The notes: generated from the sequence alone by a model not told the origin. Shown: positions 48,721 to 58,212, numbered from the stretch's first letter. The stretch is 64,000 bases of DNA from Azophilus sp965247035 (GCA_965247035.1 CBDFGJ010000003.1:1426001-1490000), one strand, 5' to 3'. Numbers and translations are program-made.

Positions 48721-48800
48721 CAAATATGCTATTTGCTTAGATTATTTCAAATATCCTTCCCGTGCGGCGGCTGAAGTAGTATGCTTTGTGGCCAAAGCAT
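48721..48800. promoter_or_regulatory. Two palindromic operator candidates in the divergent promoter gap
   Basis: CAAATATGCTATTTG at 48721-48735 is a perfect inverted repeat with 6-base arms and a 3-base centre. ATGCTTTGTGGCCAAAGCAT at 48781-48800 is a second perfect one with 8-base arms and 4-base centre, just before the RpiR gene. They lie between that gene and the divergent PLP-enzyme gene, as expected for binding sites of the encoded dimeric regulator. Confidence 0.55.
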
Positions 48801-48812
48801 GCGAGATAGACA

Positions 48813-49679
48813 TTGACTTATCAAATTGACGTTGTTGCCAAAATCACCGAGACCTTTTCGCAGTTGCGAAAGGCGGAGCAGAAGATTGCACAAACGATTC
48901 TTGACGATCTTGATTTCGCATCACGCGCAAGTATTTCAGAGTTGTCCGCCAAGGCGGATGTCAGTGATGCAACAGTCACACGTCTGGCGAAATCGCTGGG
49001 TTGCAATAATGTACGCGATCTAAAAATACAGCTCGCGAAGTCCGTCGCAGTGGGCGAGCGATTTCTGACGGATGCTCCACCCAAGCCGACTGGAATTAAC
49101 GGTGTTTATGAGTCCATTCACCAATCGCTGACACTTAACGCAAATCTCATCACACAAAAGATGCTAGATAAATGCCTTGAATTGTTTGCGACGGCAAATC
49201 AAGTTTTAATTTTCGGCGTCGGCGGATCCAGCACGATCATGGCTACCGAACTACAGTATCGGCTCTTTAGGCTAGGTGTGGCCGCAACGGCGTATTCCGA
49301 TCCATTGTTAATGCGTATGACAGCTTCAACAATAAAGAAGAAAGACTTGGTGATCGGAATCTCAATGAGTGGCAGTAGCCCTGACGTATGCGAAGCGGTA
49401 GAAATTGCCGCTCAATACGGCGCATCAATAGCCTCTATAACGCGGTCTAAGACACCGCTTGCCAAGATTGCTCAAGTCAACCTGCCCTTCAAAATCCGCG
49501 AGGACGATTACATTTTCAAACCGACGGCAGCCCGTTACGTCATGATGGCCGTGATTGACGTTCTAGTTACGGAACTGGCAGTCAGGAATCGTCGGAAAAC
49601 ACGCGAGAACCTGCGCCGACTTAAGCAAACTGTAGATCAACACAGGGCAGGGCACCCCCGATTACCGCTTGGAGATTAG
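48813..49679 (+). CDS. RpiR/MurR-family transcriptional regulator
   Basis: A 288-residue regulator: N-terminal helix-turn-helix (residues about 1-75) with SISELSAKADVSDATVTRLA, then a SIS domain (about 105-245) with QVLIFGVGGSSTIMATELQY and VIGISMSGSSPDVCEAVE, which senses a phosphosugar or other small metabolite. The start is a TTG at 48813, since a stop codon lies two codons upstream in frame and no ATG is available nearby. It probably controls the D-amino-acid genes around it. Confidence 0.88.
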   Translation: MTYQIDVVAKITETFSQLRKAEQKIAQTILDDLDFASRASISELSAKADVSDATVTRLAKSLGCNNVRDLKIQLAKSVAVGERFLTDAPPKPTGINGVYESIHQSLTLNANLITQKMLDKCLELFATANQVLIFGVGGSSTIMATELQYRLFRLGVAATAYSDPLLMRMTASTIKKKDLVIGISMSGSSPDVCEAVEIAAQYGASIASITRSKTPLAKIAQVNLPFKIREDDYIFKPTAARYVMMAVIDVLVTELAVRNRRKTRENLRRLKQTVDQHRAGHPRLPLGD

Positions 49680-49975
49680 GGAGGTAATCGAAAAGCGAGG
49701 TTCCAACCTCAGCGAGCAGATATTCGAGATCACTACCGCCAAGATCGCAAACCTGAGCTACTGCCTGCCGTAGCCGAGCTAGGCACCGTATTTCCCCTTG
49801 ACGCCCTTTTTGAGAATCATCTTCCGATCATCACATCAGCGACTGCCCGCCTCAAGCGAGTGCTCTCCTTGTCAACGCCTTATGACGCCTGGTCTGATCG
49901 ATTTTCATGCCGCCGTAGCTTTTTCGCCCTCGGCCACGAAGCTCAGGCTGGATCACTAAAAATTCAAATTTTCTC
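49680..49975. other. Gap upstream of the second TonB receptor
   Basis: About 300 bases between the regulator gene and the receptor promoter. One short frame continuing across the regulator's stop in another phase (REVIEKRGSNLSEQIFEITT) has a protein-like composition but no recognised relative. Nothing else was seen. Confidence 0.4.
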
Positions 49976-50032
49976 TTGACCTGCAATATTTATGGGTGTA
50001 ATTTACTAACATATTACTGCTATAACAGCAGT
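49976..50032 (+). promoter_or_regulatory. Candidate promoter and operator of the second TonB receptor
   Basis: TTGACC (around 49976) is followed after 17 bases by TAATTT (with TG before it), a good sigma-70 match. Right after it, ACTGCTATAACAGCAGT (50016-50032) is a perfect inverted repeat with 6-base arms around 5 bases, which could be an operator. An AAGAGGGG ribosome site comes before the ATG at 50071. Confidence 0.55.
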
Positions 50033-50070
50033 TATTATCTAACAAACCACTTGAAAAGAGGGGCTGAGCG

Positions 50071-53010
50071 ATGCAAAACGCAAGGTTTAAAAGGAGTTTT
50101 CTGGTACTGCCGATCATGTTACTTGCTGCTGGACAAATGCTGTCAGAGGAAGTAAGTGCACAGGAAGCAGAGGAGATTGAAGAGATCATTGTTACCGGGG
50201 TGCGCGGGAGTCTTCTTCGCTCCATTGAATCAAAATATACAGAACAGGGCTTTAGCGATTCAATTTCAGCTGAAGATCTCGGCAAATTCCCTGATCTAAA
50301 TCTTTCAGAGTCACTGCAACGTATTCCTGGCGTTACTTTAAACCGGAATCCTAACGGCGAAGGCGAGCAGATAAATCTGCGTGGGTTGTCACCTTTGTTT
50401 ACCCGTGTTGAAATAAATGGGCTGACAGGGCTAGGCAATGGTAGTGGCGCCTCTAGCAATAAAGACGGCAGCCTGGGTGCCACGGGTGGGGGTAGGGCGT
50501 TCAGCTTTGAGTTGTTACCTGCAGAATTATTTGCCACTGCCAATGTCGCAAAATCCGCCAGTGCAGACCAGAGTGAAGGTGGTTTGGCAGGTGTGGTATC
50601 ACTTGAAACACCCAGAGCACTGAGTCACCAAGGAACGCAATTCACAATCTCAGCACATGTCAATTCTGACGATAAGTCCGATTCCACTGACCCACGTTTC
50701 TTTGCTGCATTTAGTCGAAACTTCGATGATAGGTTCGGCATTGCGGCTGCTTTCTACCATGCTGAGTCTAGTTTCCAGTCAGATAGCATAGAAAGCGGAA
50801 ACCGACAGCCATTATCCGATGTGTTCAATGCAGTCAGATCTTCAGGACTTGATGGGGTATTTGGAACCGCCGACGATGTGACGGAAGCGTTGGCTGTTTA
50901 TACGGATGCCTCTGGCAGTCCCCTGGATACTAGCGTACTGGCTGTTAAGACCCCGAGGGCAATCTCATTCATAGAAGATCGAGAGAATACCGCCGGTAAC
51001 ATCAACTTACAGTTTAGACCCAATGATCGCACTGAGCTGTTTGTTGATGTTCTTTTTGCTGAGTTGTCTAGCGAAAAAGATGTCGTGCGGCCAGATACTG
51101 CAATCGAGGGTACTCACACCTTAGTAATCGGGCCCAATAACCCATTCACTACTTCAAATGGCCTAGTTACCCAGGCGACGCTTGATAATGTGCAGTACCG
51201 CCCGAGCACGCGGCAATTAGATATTGAAGACGAGTTCGTGCAATTCTCAATTGGTGGCGAAACTTCATTATCAGATAACTGGACAATGAAGCCACTTATT
51301 GGCTATGCAAACCGTGAGGCTAGTCGAGACCATGCATTGTTGGCTTTTCGTGCCAACAATACTGATGGTGGCAATTTGAATTGCGGTACTGCCACTGCTA
51401 ATGCTGGCTGTGATGGTAGCACCATTGCGCACTACTTAACCTATAGCGGTGAGGGTACTAGTTTTGATTTTCAGAGTGACTTTACCGGTTTCGCCGGTGA
51501 ACCTGAGAATTTTGGATTAAATGTGCTGATTTTTCGTCCATCAGTAGACGAGGATGAAGAAACGACGTTTAAGTTGGATTTCAATCGCAGCTTTGATGAC
51601 CAGGCCTTGACATCACTGGACTTGGGTGTGCGTTTCAACAATAGGATCAAAGAAGTGGGCTTCCGCGAATACCGCTTGGCTCGCACGGGTGGTCAGCCTT
51701 TTGATGGGTTTGAAAATGTCGGCATACTGGTCGGCTACAATACTGAGGGCACATCCAACAGCCATAATGGGCAACTGTTGACCGCCGACCCGAGCCTCGT
51801 TTATTCCTATTACTTTCCCAATGGCTTTAACGAAGAAGCCAGTACCGGCACGATCACGGATACTAGGATAGACAATCGACCTGGGCGCGGTGCGCAACAG
51901 AGCTACGAGGTCGAAGAGGAGACGCTTAATCTCTATGCTTCAGCAGACTTCGAAGTTAATAAGCTCAGCATGAATGTCGGCCTCCGATATGTGTACACCG
52001 ATCAGACATCTAAGGGTTCAAGGGTTGAGGCAAGGGATACTGCAAATGAAATAATTACTCCTGTTAGTGTTGATAACGATTATAGATTCTTTTTGCCCAG
52101 TGCCAGCCTACGCTATGAATATGCTGAGAATTTGCTGCTTCGGGCAGCATATTCCACTACTCTGACCCGGGCAAATTTGCCGCAATTATCGCCATTCGAA
52201 CAGGTTTTTGTTTCAACTGTAGGAGCAGATAATGGTTTTATTAATCGAGGTAACCCGGCATTAAAACCCTTTACTTCAGATAATATTGATGTAGGCGTGG
52301 AATGGTACTTTGAAGAAGAAGGCCTAGTGTCGGCTAATTACTTTTACAAGCGGCTTGATGATTTCATTGGCGATAACATCACTCGTGAAAACGCACTGGT
52401 CGCTCCGCAGGTTGCTTGTACCTCTGCTGAAATTACTCTCGGCGTAGCGAATGGGGGTTGTGATGCGGACGGCAGGGCACTATTCAACTTGCGGGTTACC
52501 ACTCCGGTCAATGCGATTTCTGCAACTATTCAGGGCTTTGAGTTTGGCTTTCAAAAGCCATTCAGCTTCTTTGACGGTTTCGGCAAAGATTTTGGAGTGC
52601 TGTTCAACTATACATTTGCAGAGAGCAGTGCGGATTTCGGTGTAGCAGACGATGTTCGTGAAGACAGTTTGCCTGGACTTTCAAAGAAGAGTTTCAATGC
52701 TGGAATTTACTATGATGCTGATTTTGGAAATGGAGGCAATCTGGATGCTCGTTTGAATTATGCTTGGAGAGATCGCTATCTGGCAGTTTTTGCCGACGAT
52801 TTTGCACGTCCTAAGTTTACAGACGACTACGGGCAGCTTGATCTTTCAGCAAATTATTCAATGGGCAATTTCCGAGTATCGCTGCAGTTTTTGAATATCA
52901 CCGACGAAGAGGTACGTTTTGAAGGCTTTGATTCAAGCCTGGGATCCTATGCATACGGCATACATGATCTAAGCCAGCGTGTGTTGCTTGGGGTGCAGTA
53001 TACTTATTAG
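50071..53010 (+). CDS. TonB-dependent outer-membrane receptor (second; TonB-Xanth-Caul type)
   Basis: A 979-residue receptor. After the signal peptide comes the TonB box EEIIVTGVRGSLLRSIESK, then the plug domain with AEDLGKFPDLNLSESLQRIPGV and EINGLTGLGNG, and the barrel, ending in the terminal strand LLGVQYTY with a final aromatic. The pattern (IVTGVRGSL, ALQRIPGV) is that of the Xanthomonas/Caulobacter type family used for carbohydrates and amino-acid conjugates. It probably brings N-acylated D-amino acid compounds or peptides through the outer membrane, since the genes after it degrade them. Confidence 0.93.
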   Translation: MQNARFKRSFLVLPIMLLAAGQMLSEEVSAQEAEEIEEIIVTGVRGSLLRSIESKYTEQGFSDSISAEDLGKFPDLNLSESLQRIPGVTLNRNPNGEGEQINLRGLSPLFTRVEINGLTGLGNGSGASSNKDGSLGATGGGRAFSFELLPAELFATANVAKSASADQSEGGLAGVVSLETPRALSHQGTQFTISAHVNSDDKSDSTDPRFFAAFSRNFDDRFGIAAAFYHAESSFQSDSIESGNRQPLSDVFNAVRSSGLDGVFGTADDVTEALAVYTDASGSPLDTSVLAVKTPRAISFIEDRENTAGNINLQFRPNDRTELFVDVLFAELSSEKDVVRPDTAIEGTHTLVIGPNNPFTTSNGLVTQATLDNVQYRPSTRQLDIEDEFVQFSIGGETSLSDNWTMKPLIGYANREASRDHALLAFRANNTDGGNLNCGTATANAGCDGSTIAHYLTYSGEGTSFDFQSDFTGFAGEPENFGLNVLIFRPSVDEDEETTFKLDFNRSFDDQALTSLDLGVRFNNRIKEVGFREYRLARTGGQPFDGFENVGILVGYNTEGTSNSHNGQLLTADPSLVYSYYFPNGFNEEASTGTITDTRIDNRPGRGAQQSYEVEEETLNLYASADFEVNKLSMNVGLRYVYTDQTSKGSRVEARDTANEIITPVSVDNDYRFFLPSASLRYEYAENLLLRAAYSTTLTRANLPQLSPFEQVFVSTVGADNGFINRGNPALKPFTSDNIDVGVEWYFEEEGLVSANYFYKRLDDFIGDNITRENALVAPQVACTSAEITLGVANGGCDADGRALFNLRVTTPVNAISATIQGFEFGFQKPFSFFDGFGKDFGVLFNYTFAESSADFGVADDVREDSLPGLSKKSFNAGIYYDADFGNGGNLDARLNYAWRDRYLAVFADDFARPKFTDDYGQLDLSANYSMGNFRVSLQFLNITDEEVRFEGFDSSLGSYAYGIHDLSQRVLLGVQYTY

Positions 53011-53104
53011 AACTTAGGGTCTGTGCGGTGGCATATTAAATGAGGAGGGCTATCCAGTCGCCGCGTTACTCAACAAAAACATTACTAATCTTAATCAGAA
53101 AAGA

Positions 53105-54565
53105 ATGCTCGATCTAGACATTGATTGTGTCATTCGAAACGTGACCGTCATAGACGGGAACGGAGGTGGCGGTTATGTCGCCGACGTAGCAATATCCGGC
53201 ACCAAAATAGCGCGAGTAGGCGACGTGGGGCCGTGTGGTTGCACTGAGATCGACGCGAAAGGTCTGTGTTTATCGCCAGGATTCATTGACGTTCACACAC
53301 ACGACGACATTCAAGTTCTAAAAGACCCAGAAATGCTTGCAAAAGTATCTCAGGGAGTAACGAGCGTCGTCGTTGGAAACTGCGGTATTAGTGCGAGCCC
53401 TGTCACGCTTGAAGCGGCGCCGCCCGATCCAATGAATATCCTCGGAGATCGATTTGATTTCGCCTTTGATAGCATCCAAAAGTACGCTGAAGCTGTGTAT
53501 CAGGCGAATCCGGCAACTAATGTAGCGGCATTAGTCGGGCATACATCGCTTCGCGTGACGACAATGGATTCTTTGGATCGGGCAGCGACTGATAAAGAGA
53601 TATCGCGCATGTGTGAGGTTTTGGATGAGGCGCTTCAACAAGGTGCCATCGGGCTGAGCACAGGGCTTGCGTATGCAACCGCCAAGCAATCAAGTACCGA
53701 CGAGATAATACGCCTAGCGAAAATTGTTCATCGCCATGAGGGTGTTTACTCCACCCATCTTCGCGATGAACACGATCACATACTTGAAGCAATGGACGAG
53801 GCATTTCTAGTCGGTCGCGAATCCGATATTTCGGTGGTGATATCTCATTTCAAGTGTGCGGGTATGCGAAACTGGGGGCGAACTGCAGAAACTGTTGGCC
53901 ATCTGAGCGCTACTTCGAAGCAACAGGAGGTCGCCTGCGACTGCTACCCCTACGCTGCATCATCGAGCACGCTTGATGTTGAGCAGGTCACCGATGACTA
54001 CGACATCTTCATCACCTGGTCGGCCCCCCATCCAGAGGAAGCGCGACAAACAATCGAGGCAATAGCCAAGAAATGGAAGGTGTCGAAAATTGAGGCCGCC
54101 AAGCGGCTACAGCCAGCAGGTGCGGTTTATCACAACATGAGCGAGGAAGATGTTGAGCGGGTGCTCGCGTATCATGATTGTATGATCGGCTCGGACGGTC
54201 TACCGAATGATGAACACCCACATCCACGTCTCTGGGGCACTTTTCCACGCGTTCTCGGACATTACAGCAGAGAAAGATCCCTGTTCTCGTTGGAAGATGC
54301 CATTCGGAAAATGACATCGCTGCCCGCCAAGAAATTCAAATTGGCCGGGCGTGGTGTGGTGGCCGAAGGTAACTATGCAGATCTTGTGTTGTTTGACCCC
54401 AGCATGATCGAAGACTCTGCGACCTACGAGGAGCCGTTGAAACCCGCAATCGGTGTGCATGCCGTATGGGTCAATGGTGCGATGACCTACGAACCCAACA
54501 ATGGCGTAATAAATCGTAACGGGAGAATGCTAACGTCCAATACGCTGCACGATTCGATCATGTAG
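53105..54565 (+). CDS. N-acyl-D-amino-acid deacylase (D-aminoacylase)
   Basis: A 486-residue amidohydrolase that removes the acyl group from N-acyl-D-amino acids. The metal-binding HTHDD is at residues 64-68 and the family cysteine ligand in VGNCGIS (Cys93). STHLRDEHDH, SHFKCAGM, and MIGSDGLPNDEHPHPRLWG give the remaining ligands and catalytic Asp. The start is 95 bases after the TonB receptor. The product D-amino acid would be handed to the PLP enzyme at 47365. Confidence 0.9.
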   Translation: MLDLDIDCVIRNVTVIDGNGGGGYVADVAISGTKIARVGDVGPCGCTEIDAKGLCLSPGFIDVHTHDDIQVLKDPEMLAKVSQGVTSVVVGNCGISASPVTLEAAPPDPMNILGDRFDFAFDSIQKYAEAVYQANPATNVAALVGHTSLRVTTMDSLDRAATDKEISRMCEVLDEALQQGAIGLSTGLAYATAKQSSTDEIIRLAKIVHRHEGVYSTHLRDEHDHILEAMDEAFLVGRESDISVVISHFKCAGMRNWGRTAETVGHLSATSKQQEVACDCYPYAASSSTLDVEQVTDDYDIFITWSAPHPEEARQTIEAIAKKWKVSKIEAAKRLQPAGAVYHNMSEEDVERVLAYHDCMIGSDGLPNDEHPHPRLWGTFPRVLGHYSRERSLFSLEDAIRKMTSLPAKKFKLAGRGVVAEGNYADLVLFDPSMIEDSATYEEPLKPAIGVHAVWVNGAMTYEPNNGVINRNGRMLTSNTLHDSIM

Positions 54566-54581
54566 TCAGCGGGGTAAGAAA

Positions 54582-54965
54582 ATGAGGAGAATTGGTGCAA
54601 AAGGGTCCACCGGTACTGGCGGGCAACACTTGCCGTTTTCACGTGCTGTGGAGGTTGCCGGTTGGTTGTATGTGTCAGGTCAAACGCCGATGACTGACGG
54701 GGAAGTTGTGGAGGGAAGCATTGTAGAACAATCTCAACTTGCCATTACCAATTGCCTGGATATCGTCACCGAGGCGGGCTACGCGGTCGAAGACGTCGTG
54801 CACGTCACCGTCATTCTGACTGATTCCCGCTATTTCCAATCGTTTAACAAGGTCTTCAAGGATGTCTTCGGTGCTCATCCACCGGCGAGAATCTGCTCTG
54901 TCTGTGATCTTGTCGTGGACTGCAAAGTCGAAGTGGGCCTCGTTTGCTTCAAAGAACAGGTGTAG
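54582..54965 (+). CDS. RidA-family enamine/imine deaminase
   Basis: A 127-residue protein of the Rid (YjgF/YER057c/UK114) family. Visible features: LPFSRAVEVAGWLYVSGQTP, and the C-terminal RICSVCDLVVDCKVEV, in which the usual arginine ('PAR....V..L.....VEIE') is kept as PPARICSV. Rid proteins hydrolyse reactive enamines such as 2-aminoacrylate that PLP-dependent dehydratases release. It starts 16 bases after the deacylase stop and 30 bases before the symporter, so the three form one operon. Confidence 0.88.
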   Translation: MRRIGAKGSTGTGGQHLPFSRAVEVAGWLYVSGQTPMTDGEVVEGSIVEQSQLAITNCLDIVTEAGYAVEDVVHVTVILTDSRYFQSFNKVFKDVFGAHPPARICSVCDLVVDCKVEVGLVCFKEQV

Positions 54966-54995
54966 CGGCGAACCGCGCTTGATAGATTCCGAAGC

Positions 54996-56447
54996 ATGAA
55001 TCCAACCCTATTTTTTATCGTATTCGCAGCCTACGTCATTTTCATGATCCTTCTCAGCTGGTGGATATCAAAGGCTAACGAATCGGGTCAGGACTTTCTT
55101 CTCGGCGGCCGGCAAGTGGCTGGATTTCTGACTCTGGGAACCACTGTCGCAACCATGGTCGGTACGGGTTCGTCGATGGGCGCAGTTGGTTACGCCTACA
55201 CAAATGGCTGGGCAGGGACCTTGTATGGGATCGGAGGTGCCATAGGCATCTTGTTGCTTGCCTACATCTACGCGCCGATTCGACGACTTGAGTTCGTCAC
55301 GATGAGCGAGGAAATTTCCTACTACGTTGGCGCTGATTCGCTCGTCAAAGGAATTGTCGCAATTCTTATCTTTGTTGCAAGTATTGGATGGCTTGGCGTT
55401 CATATAATCGGTGGTGCGCTCTACCTTGGTTGGATAACAGGCATTGAACTCAGTCTCGCAAAGGTGATCGTGGCATTTGCGTTTGGTGTCTACGTCATAG
55501 TAGGGGGGTACGTCGCGGTTGTATGGACAGACACGATCCAAGCTGTGGTCTTGTTCATCGGGTTCTTGCTAATGGCTGCACTCTCCGTCCAAATTGTCGG
55601 TGGCTGGGAAGCACTCATTGCGGCGCAGTCTGATTCCAATAACAGCTTTTTGTCGGTTGATAAGATCGGTGTTGTTCCTGCTGTCTCATTGTCAGCTGCA
55701 ATTCTTGTGGGCATTATGGCCACGCCGTCCTATCGGCAACGCATCTACTCTGCCAAAAGCGTGTCGACGGTAAGGAAGTCTTTTGCGATGGCAGGTGGAC
55801 TTTACCTCGCTTTTTCCATTATTCCGGCCATCATCGGCATGGCTGCTTACGCAATCGACCCAACACTGGACGAAGCGTCTTTTGCATTCCCTTATCTCGC
55901 TATTACTGTGTTGCCAGTTACGATCGGGATTATGGTTCTTGTTGCTGGGTTATCTGCAACCATGTCGAGTGCTAGTTCTGACGCCATAGCGGCAGTCACA
56001 ATATTATTGCGAGATCTTTCGTTCCCTTTTGAGCGTCTCTTCAACATCACTAATAATATGATCGCGAGCTCACGGGTTGGGCTTGCACTCATCATCGTCA
56101 TGGCACTGCTACTGGCGTTGCTATCGAACGACATCATTGGCTACATCACGTCGATGATATCGACCGTCATGTCTGGATTGTTCGTTTGCGGCCTATTGGG
56201 CAAGTATTGGCCACGATTCAATCGCTACGGTGCCTTGGGCGCACTGCTGGCAGGGTCTGCGGCATCACTAACAGTCATCGCGAACGATTCCTTAACAACC
56301 GCATTTGGCAACCCAATCCTTCCATCTGTCGGTACATCGTTGGCGATCGGTGTTTTGATCACCCTTCTAACACCGGCATCTACTGTATCAATGTCGGAAG
56401 CGCAGTCGATACTGAAAAAACAGAGAAGCCGCGTCGAAATGAGCTAG
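54996..56447 (+). CDS. Sodium:solute symporter (SSS family)
   Basis: A 483-residue polytopic inner-membrane transporter with about 13 hydrophobic segments. SSS signatures are visible: SGQDFLLGGRQVAGFLTLGT near the N-terminus, and further on YVAVVWTDTIQAVV and ATMSSASSDAIAA, which contains the sodium-site serines. As last gene of the operon with the deacylase and RidA it would import the N-acyl-D-amino acid or free D-amino acid. Exact substrate unknown. Confidence 0.9.
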   Translation: MNPTLFFIVFAAYVIFMILLSWWISKANESGQDFLLGGRQVAGFLTLGTTVATMVGTGSSMGAVGYAYTNGWAGTLYGIGGAIGILLLAYIYAPIRRLEFVTMSEEISYYVGADSLVKGIVAILIFVASIGWLGVHIIGGALYLGWITGIELSLAKVIVAFAFGVYVIVGGYVAVVWTDTIQAVVLFIGFLLMAALSVQIVGGWEALIAAQSDSNNSFLSVDKIGVVPAVSLSAAILVGIMATPSYRQRIYSAKSVSTVRKSFAMAGGLYLAFSIIPAIIGMAAYAIDPTLDEASFAFPYLAITVLPVTIGIMVLVAGLSATMSSASSDAIAAVTILLRDLSFPFERLFNITNNMIASSRVGLALIIVMALLLALLSNDIIGYITSMISTVMSGLFVCGLLGKYWPRFNRYGALGALLAGSAASLTVIANDSLTTAFGNPILPSVGTSLAIGVLITLLTPASTVSMSEAQSILKKQRSRVEMS

Positions 56448-56501
56448 TTGGACAGTAATCTCATGCAAAATGGGCGACCCGACACAAGTATGGCAACCGC
56501 C

Positions 56502-56523
56502 TTTTCTCTTTGGGAAGAGAAAG
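56502..56523. terminator. Hairpin after the symporter gene
   Basis: TTTCTCTT and AAGAGAAA form a perfect 8-base stem around a TGGG loop, about 55 bases after the symporter stop. A clean U-run is missing, so it is only a possible terminator of the operon. Confidence 0.35.
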
Positions 56524-56567
56524 AAAACATTAACCTGCTCTATATGTGTGGGATGGTAGGTTCATCG

Positions 56568-57147
56568 CGGTATGACGAAGCCCCCGAAGTTGGCTATCGG
56601 TGATGGCGCGCTGGGATTTTGGGCGGCAATTGACGAGGTGCATCCTGAAACGGCGACCCAGCGTTACCTGGATGCATAAGAGCCAAAACGTGCTGAACCA
56701 CTTGCCGAAGGGCGTGCAGGAGAAGGCCAAGGAAGGGCTAAAGGACACCTGGATGGCGGGACGCTGAGGCGGCCTTTGACGGCTTTGTGAGGCGCTTTGA
56801 GGCGAAGTGCCCTAAAGCGGCTGAGTGCTTGCGGAAAGACCGGGAGAGCTTACTGGCGTTCTATGACTTTCCTGCAGAACACTGGACGCACATCCGGACG
56901 ACGAATGTGATCGAGTCGAGCTTCGCCACGATCCGCCATCGAACAAAACAGGCGAAGGGATGTGTGACCCGGAAGACCATGCTGACAATGATCTTCAAGA
57001 TGGGCGAATGCGCAGAGATGAATTGGAGGAAGTTGAGGGGCTTCAAACACTTGGCGAAGGTGATTGAAGGAGTGAAGTTTAAAGACGGGGTTGAGCAGAC
57101 TGAGGTCAACAGGGACGCCGCATAGTCATGTCGTCAGACACCAGATT
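56568..57147 (+). mobile_element. IS256-family element, right part (3' end retained)
   Basis: From 56568 the sequence parallels 46622 onward for 180 bases, then continues through the rest of the transposase: DAEAAFDGFVRRFEAKCPKA and HIRTTNVIESSFATIRHRT with the catalytic Glu, ending at 57125. Two frameshifts (near 56667 and 56760) break it. The right terminal repeat, TCAGACACCAGATT at 57134-57147, is the exact reverse complement of the left one at 45856. Single-base differences within the shared 180 bases show this is not an identical copy. Confidence 0.87.
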
Positions 57148-57157
57148 TGACAATAGC

Positions 57158-58030
57158 TCAAACTTCAGCAAGAGTTTGCCTGCTTGAACCGGGCTTATTT
57201 AACTGGCCGTTAAGTATATAGCCGAAAATTTTTCCATCAGAGGGAGCCCCCGCGACCGCTGGCGCTGTATTGTTTGACCTTGCGAAGCTGGTAGCGGGTT
57301 GCCGTGATGCTGGTTGCGGTGGCGGGGATGCTTGTAACTGCTGTCTCAGAAAGTCATCCAGGTCGCTCTGAACCGGTTGTGCGCCACATTCGCTTTCTAC
57401 AGCAGAGGCCAACAAACTGCGCAGACCCGGCCCTTCCAGCAAGGTGCGCCACACTTTGGGCATGGCCCGTTTCGTCCTGCCCCTGTTGCGGTCACGGCCG
57501 AGTTGCTCCCGTGCGGCTTTCGTCGCTTCACCGGACAACACACGGGTCTTGTCGAGATAATCCACAAAACTCCCGGCCTGTTCCGCAATTTTGTTGTTTG
57601 TGGTCAACACGGTCTGATAAAAACAGCGGTCGGAATAGTCCCCTGCCTCCATGGACAAATAAAAGCTCCAGATCTTGCCATCGGTAAGAATCAGCAGGGG
57701 GACTCCCTGCTCCTAGGCGTAACGGAATAACTGCTCTTCACCTTTCTCGTCGGCGCTGCCCAGCTTCTTGGCTTCGACAAAAACCAGAGGCTTCTTCTCC
57801 GGCCCGCACAGCGCGTAATCCACCCTGCCCGTAGCGGAATGAAGAGGCGAGTACTCCAGTACAACTTCACGCGGGTCATGGTCGCCCCAACCCAGGTCGC
57901 GCAGAATCGGCTCTATCACCGACTTCTTGGTTTGCGCCTTGGAAGTCAGCCACCCGGAATCAATACGTTCAACCGCCTTTTTCAGGCCCTCGGTAGTGCT
58001 GTTGACCGTTTTTTCGCTCACTATTGACAA
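57158..58030 (-). pseudogene. HsdR_N-type restriction-related protein, interrupted by an amber codon
   Basis: Two minus-strand frames in the same phase are separated only by a TAG (57713-57715): EEQLFRYA, stop, EQGVPLLILTDGKIWSFYLS. The first part has the type I restriction HsdR_N pattern: VIEPILRDLGWGDHDPREVV, GRVDYALCGPEKKPLVFVEA with the D...ExK nuclease residues. The second part is a C-terminal extension with a Pro/Gln-rich linker that ends TLAEV beside the IS256 right end, so its true end is probably lost. The start at 58030 is uncertain. A defence or DNA-repair role is possible but the gene looks dead. Confidence 0.65.
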
Positions 58031-58176
58031 ACCTGTTATTCGGTTGATACCGGCGGGGCATTCTACATGCTCGCCCCCGGCCTGACCAATGGCGGCAATC
58101 CAGAGCGGCGAGGCCGTTATCCTTTTTCACCTCCCGGCCCCTGCTGATGTTTAGCGGGAATGCCAAGGTGATTTGC

Positions 58177-58212
58177 CTTCGTTCCTCTGGGTCCCCGCCT
58201 TCGGCGAGGATG
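58177..58212. repeat. Short palindromic repeat, third copy of the family
   Basis: GTTCCTCTGGGTCCCCGCCT followed by TCGGCGAGGATGACAG. It shares the GTTCCTCTGG, TCCCCGCC and GGATGAC marks of the repeats at 39331 and 44685 but lacks most of the stem. Confidence 0.6.

Noticed and set aside
45856..57147. Intact composite transposon with target duplication
   Set aside because: Both IS256 copies are truncated and the outer flanking bases do not match as an 8- or 9-base duplication.
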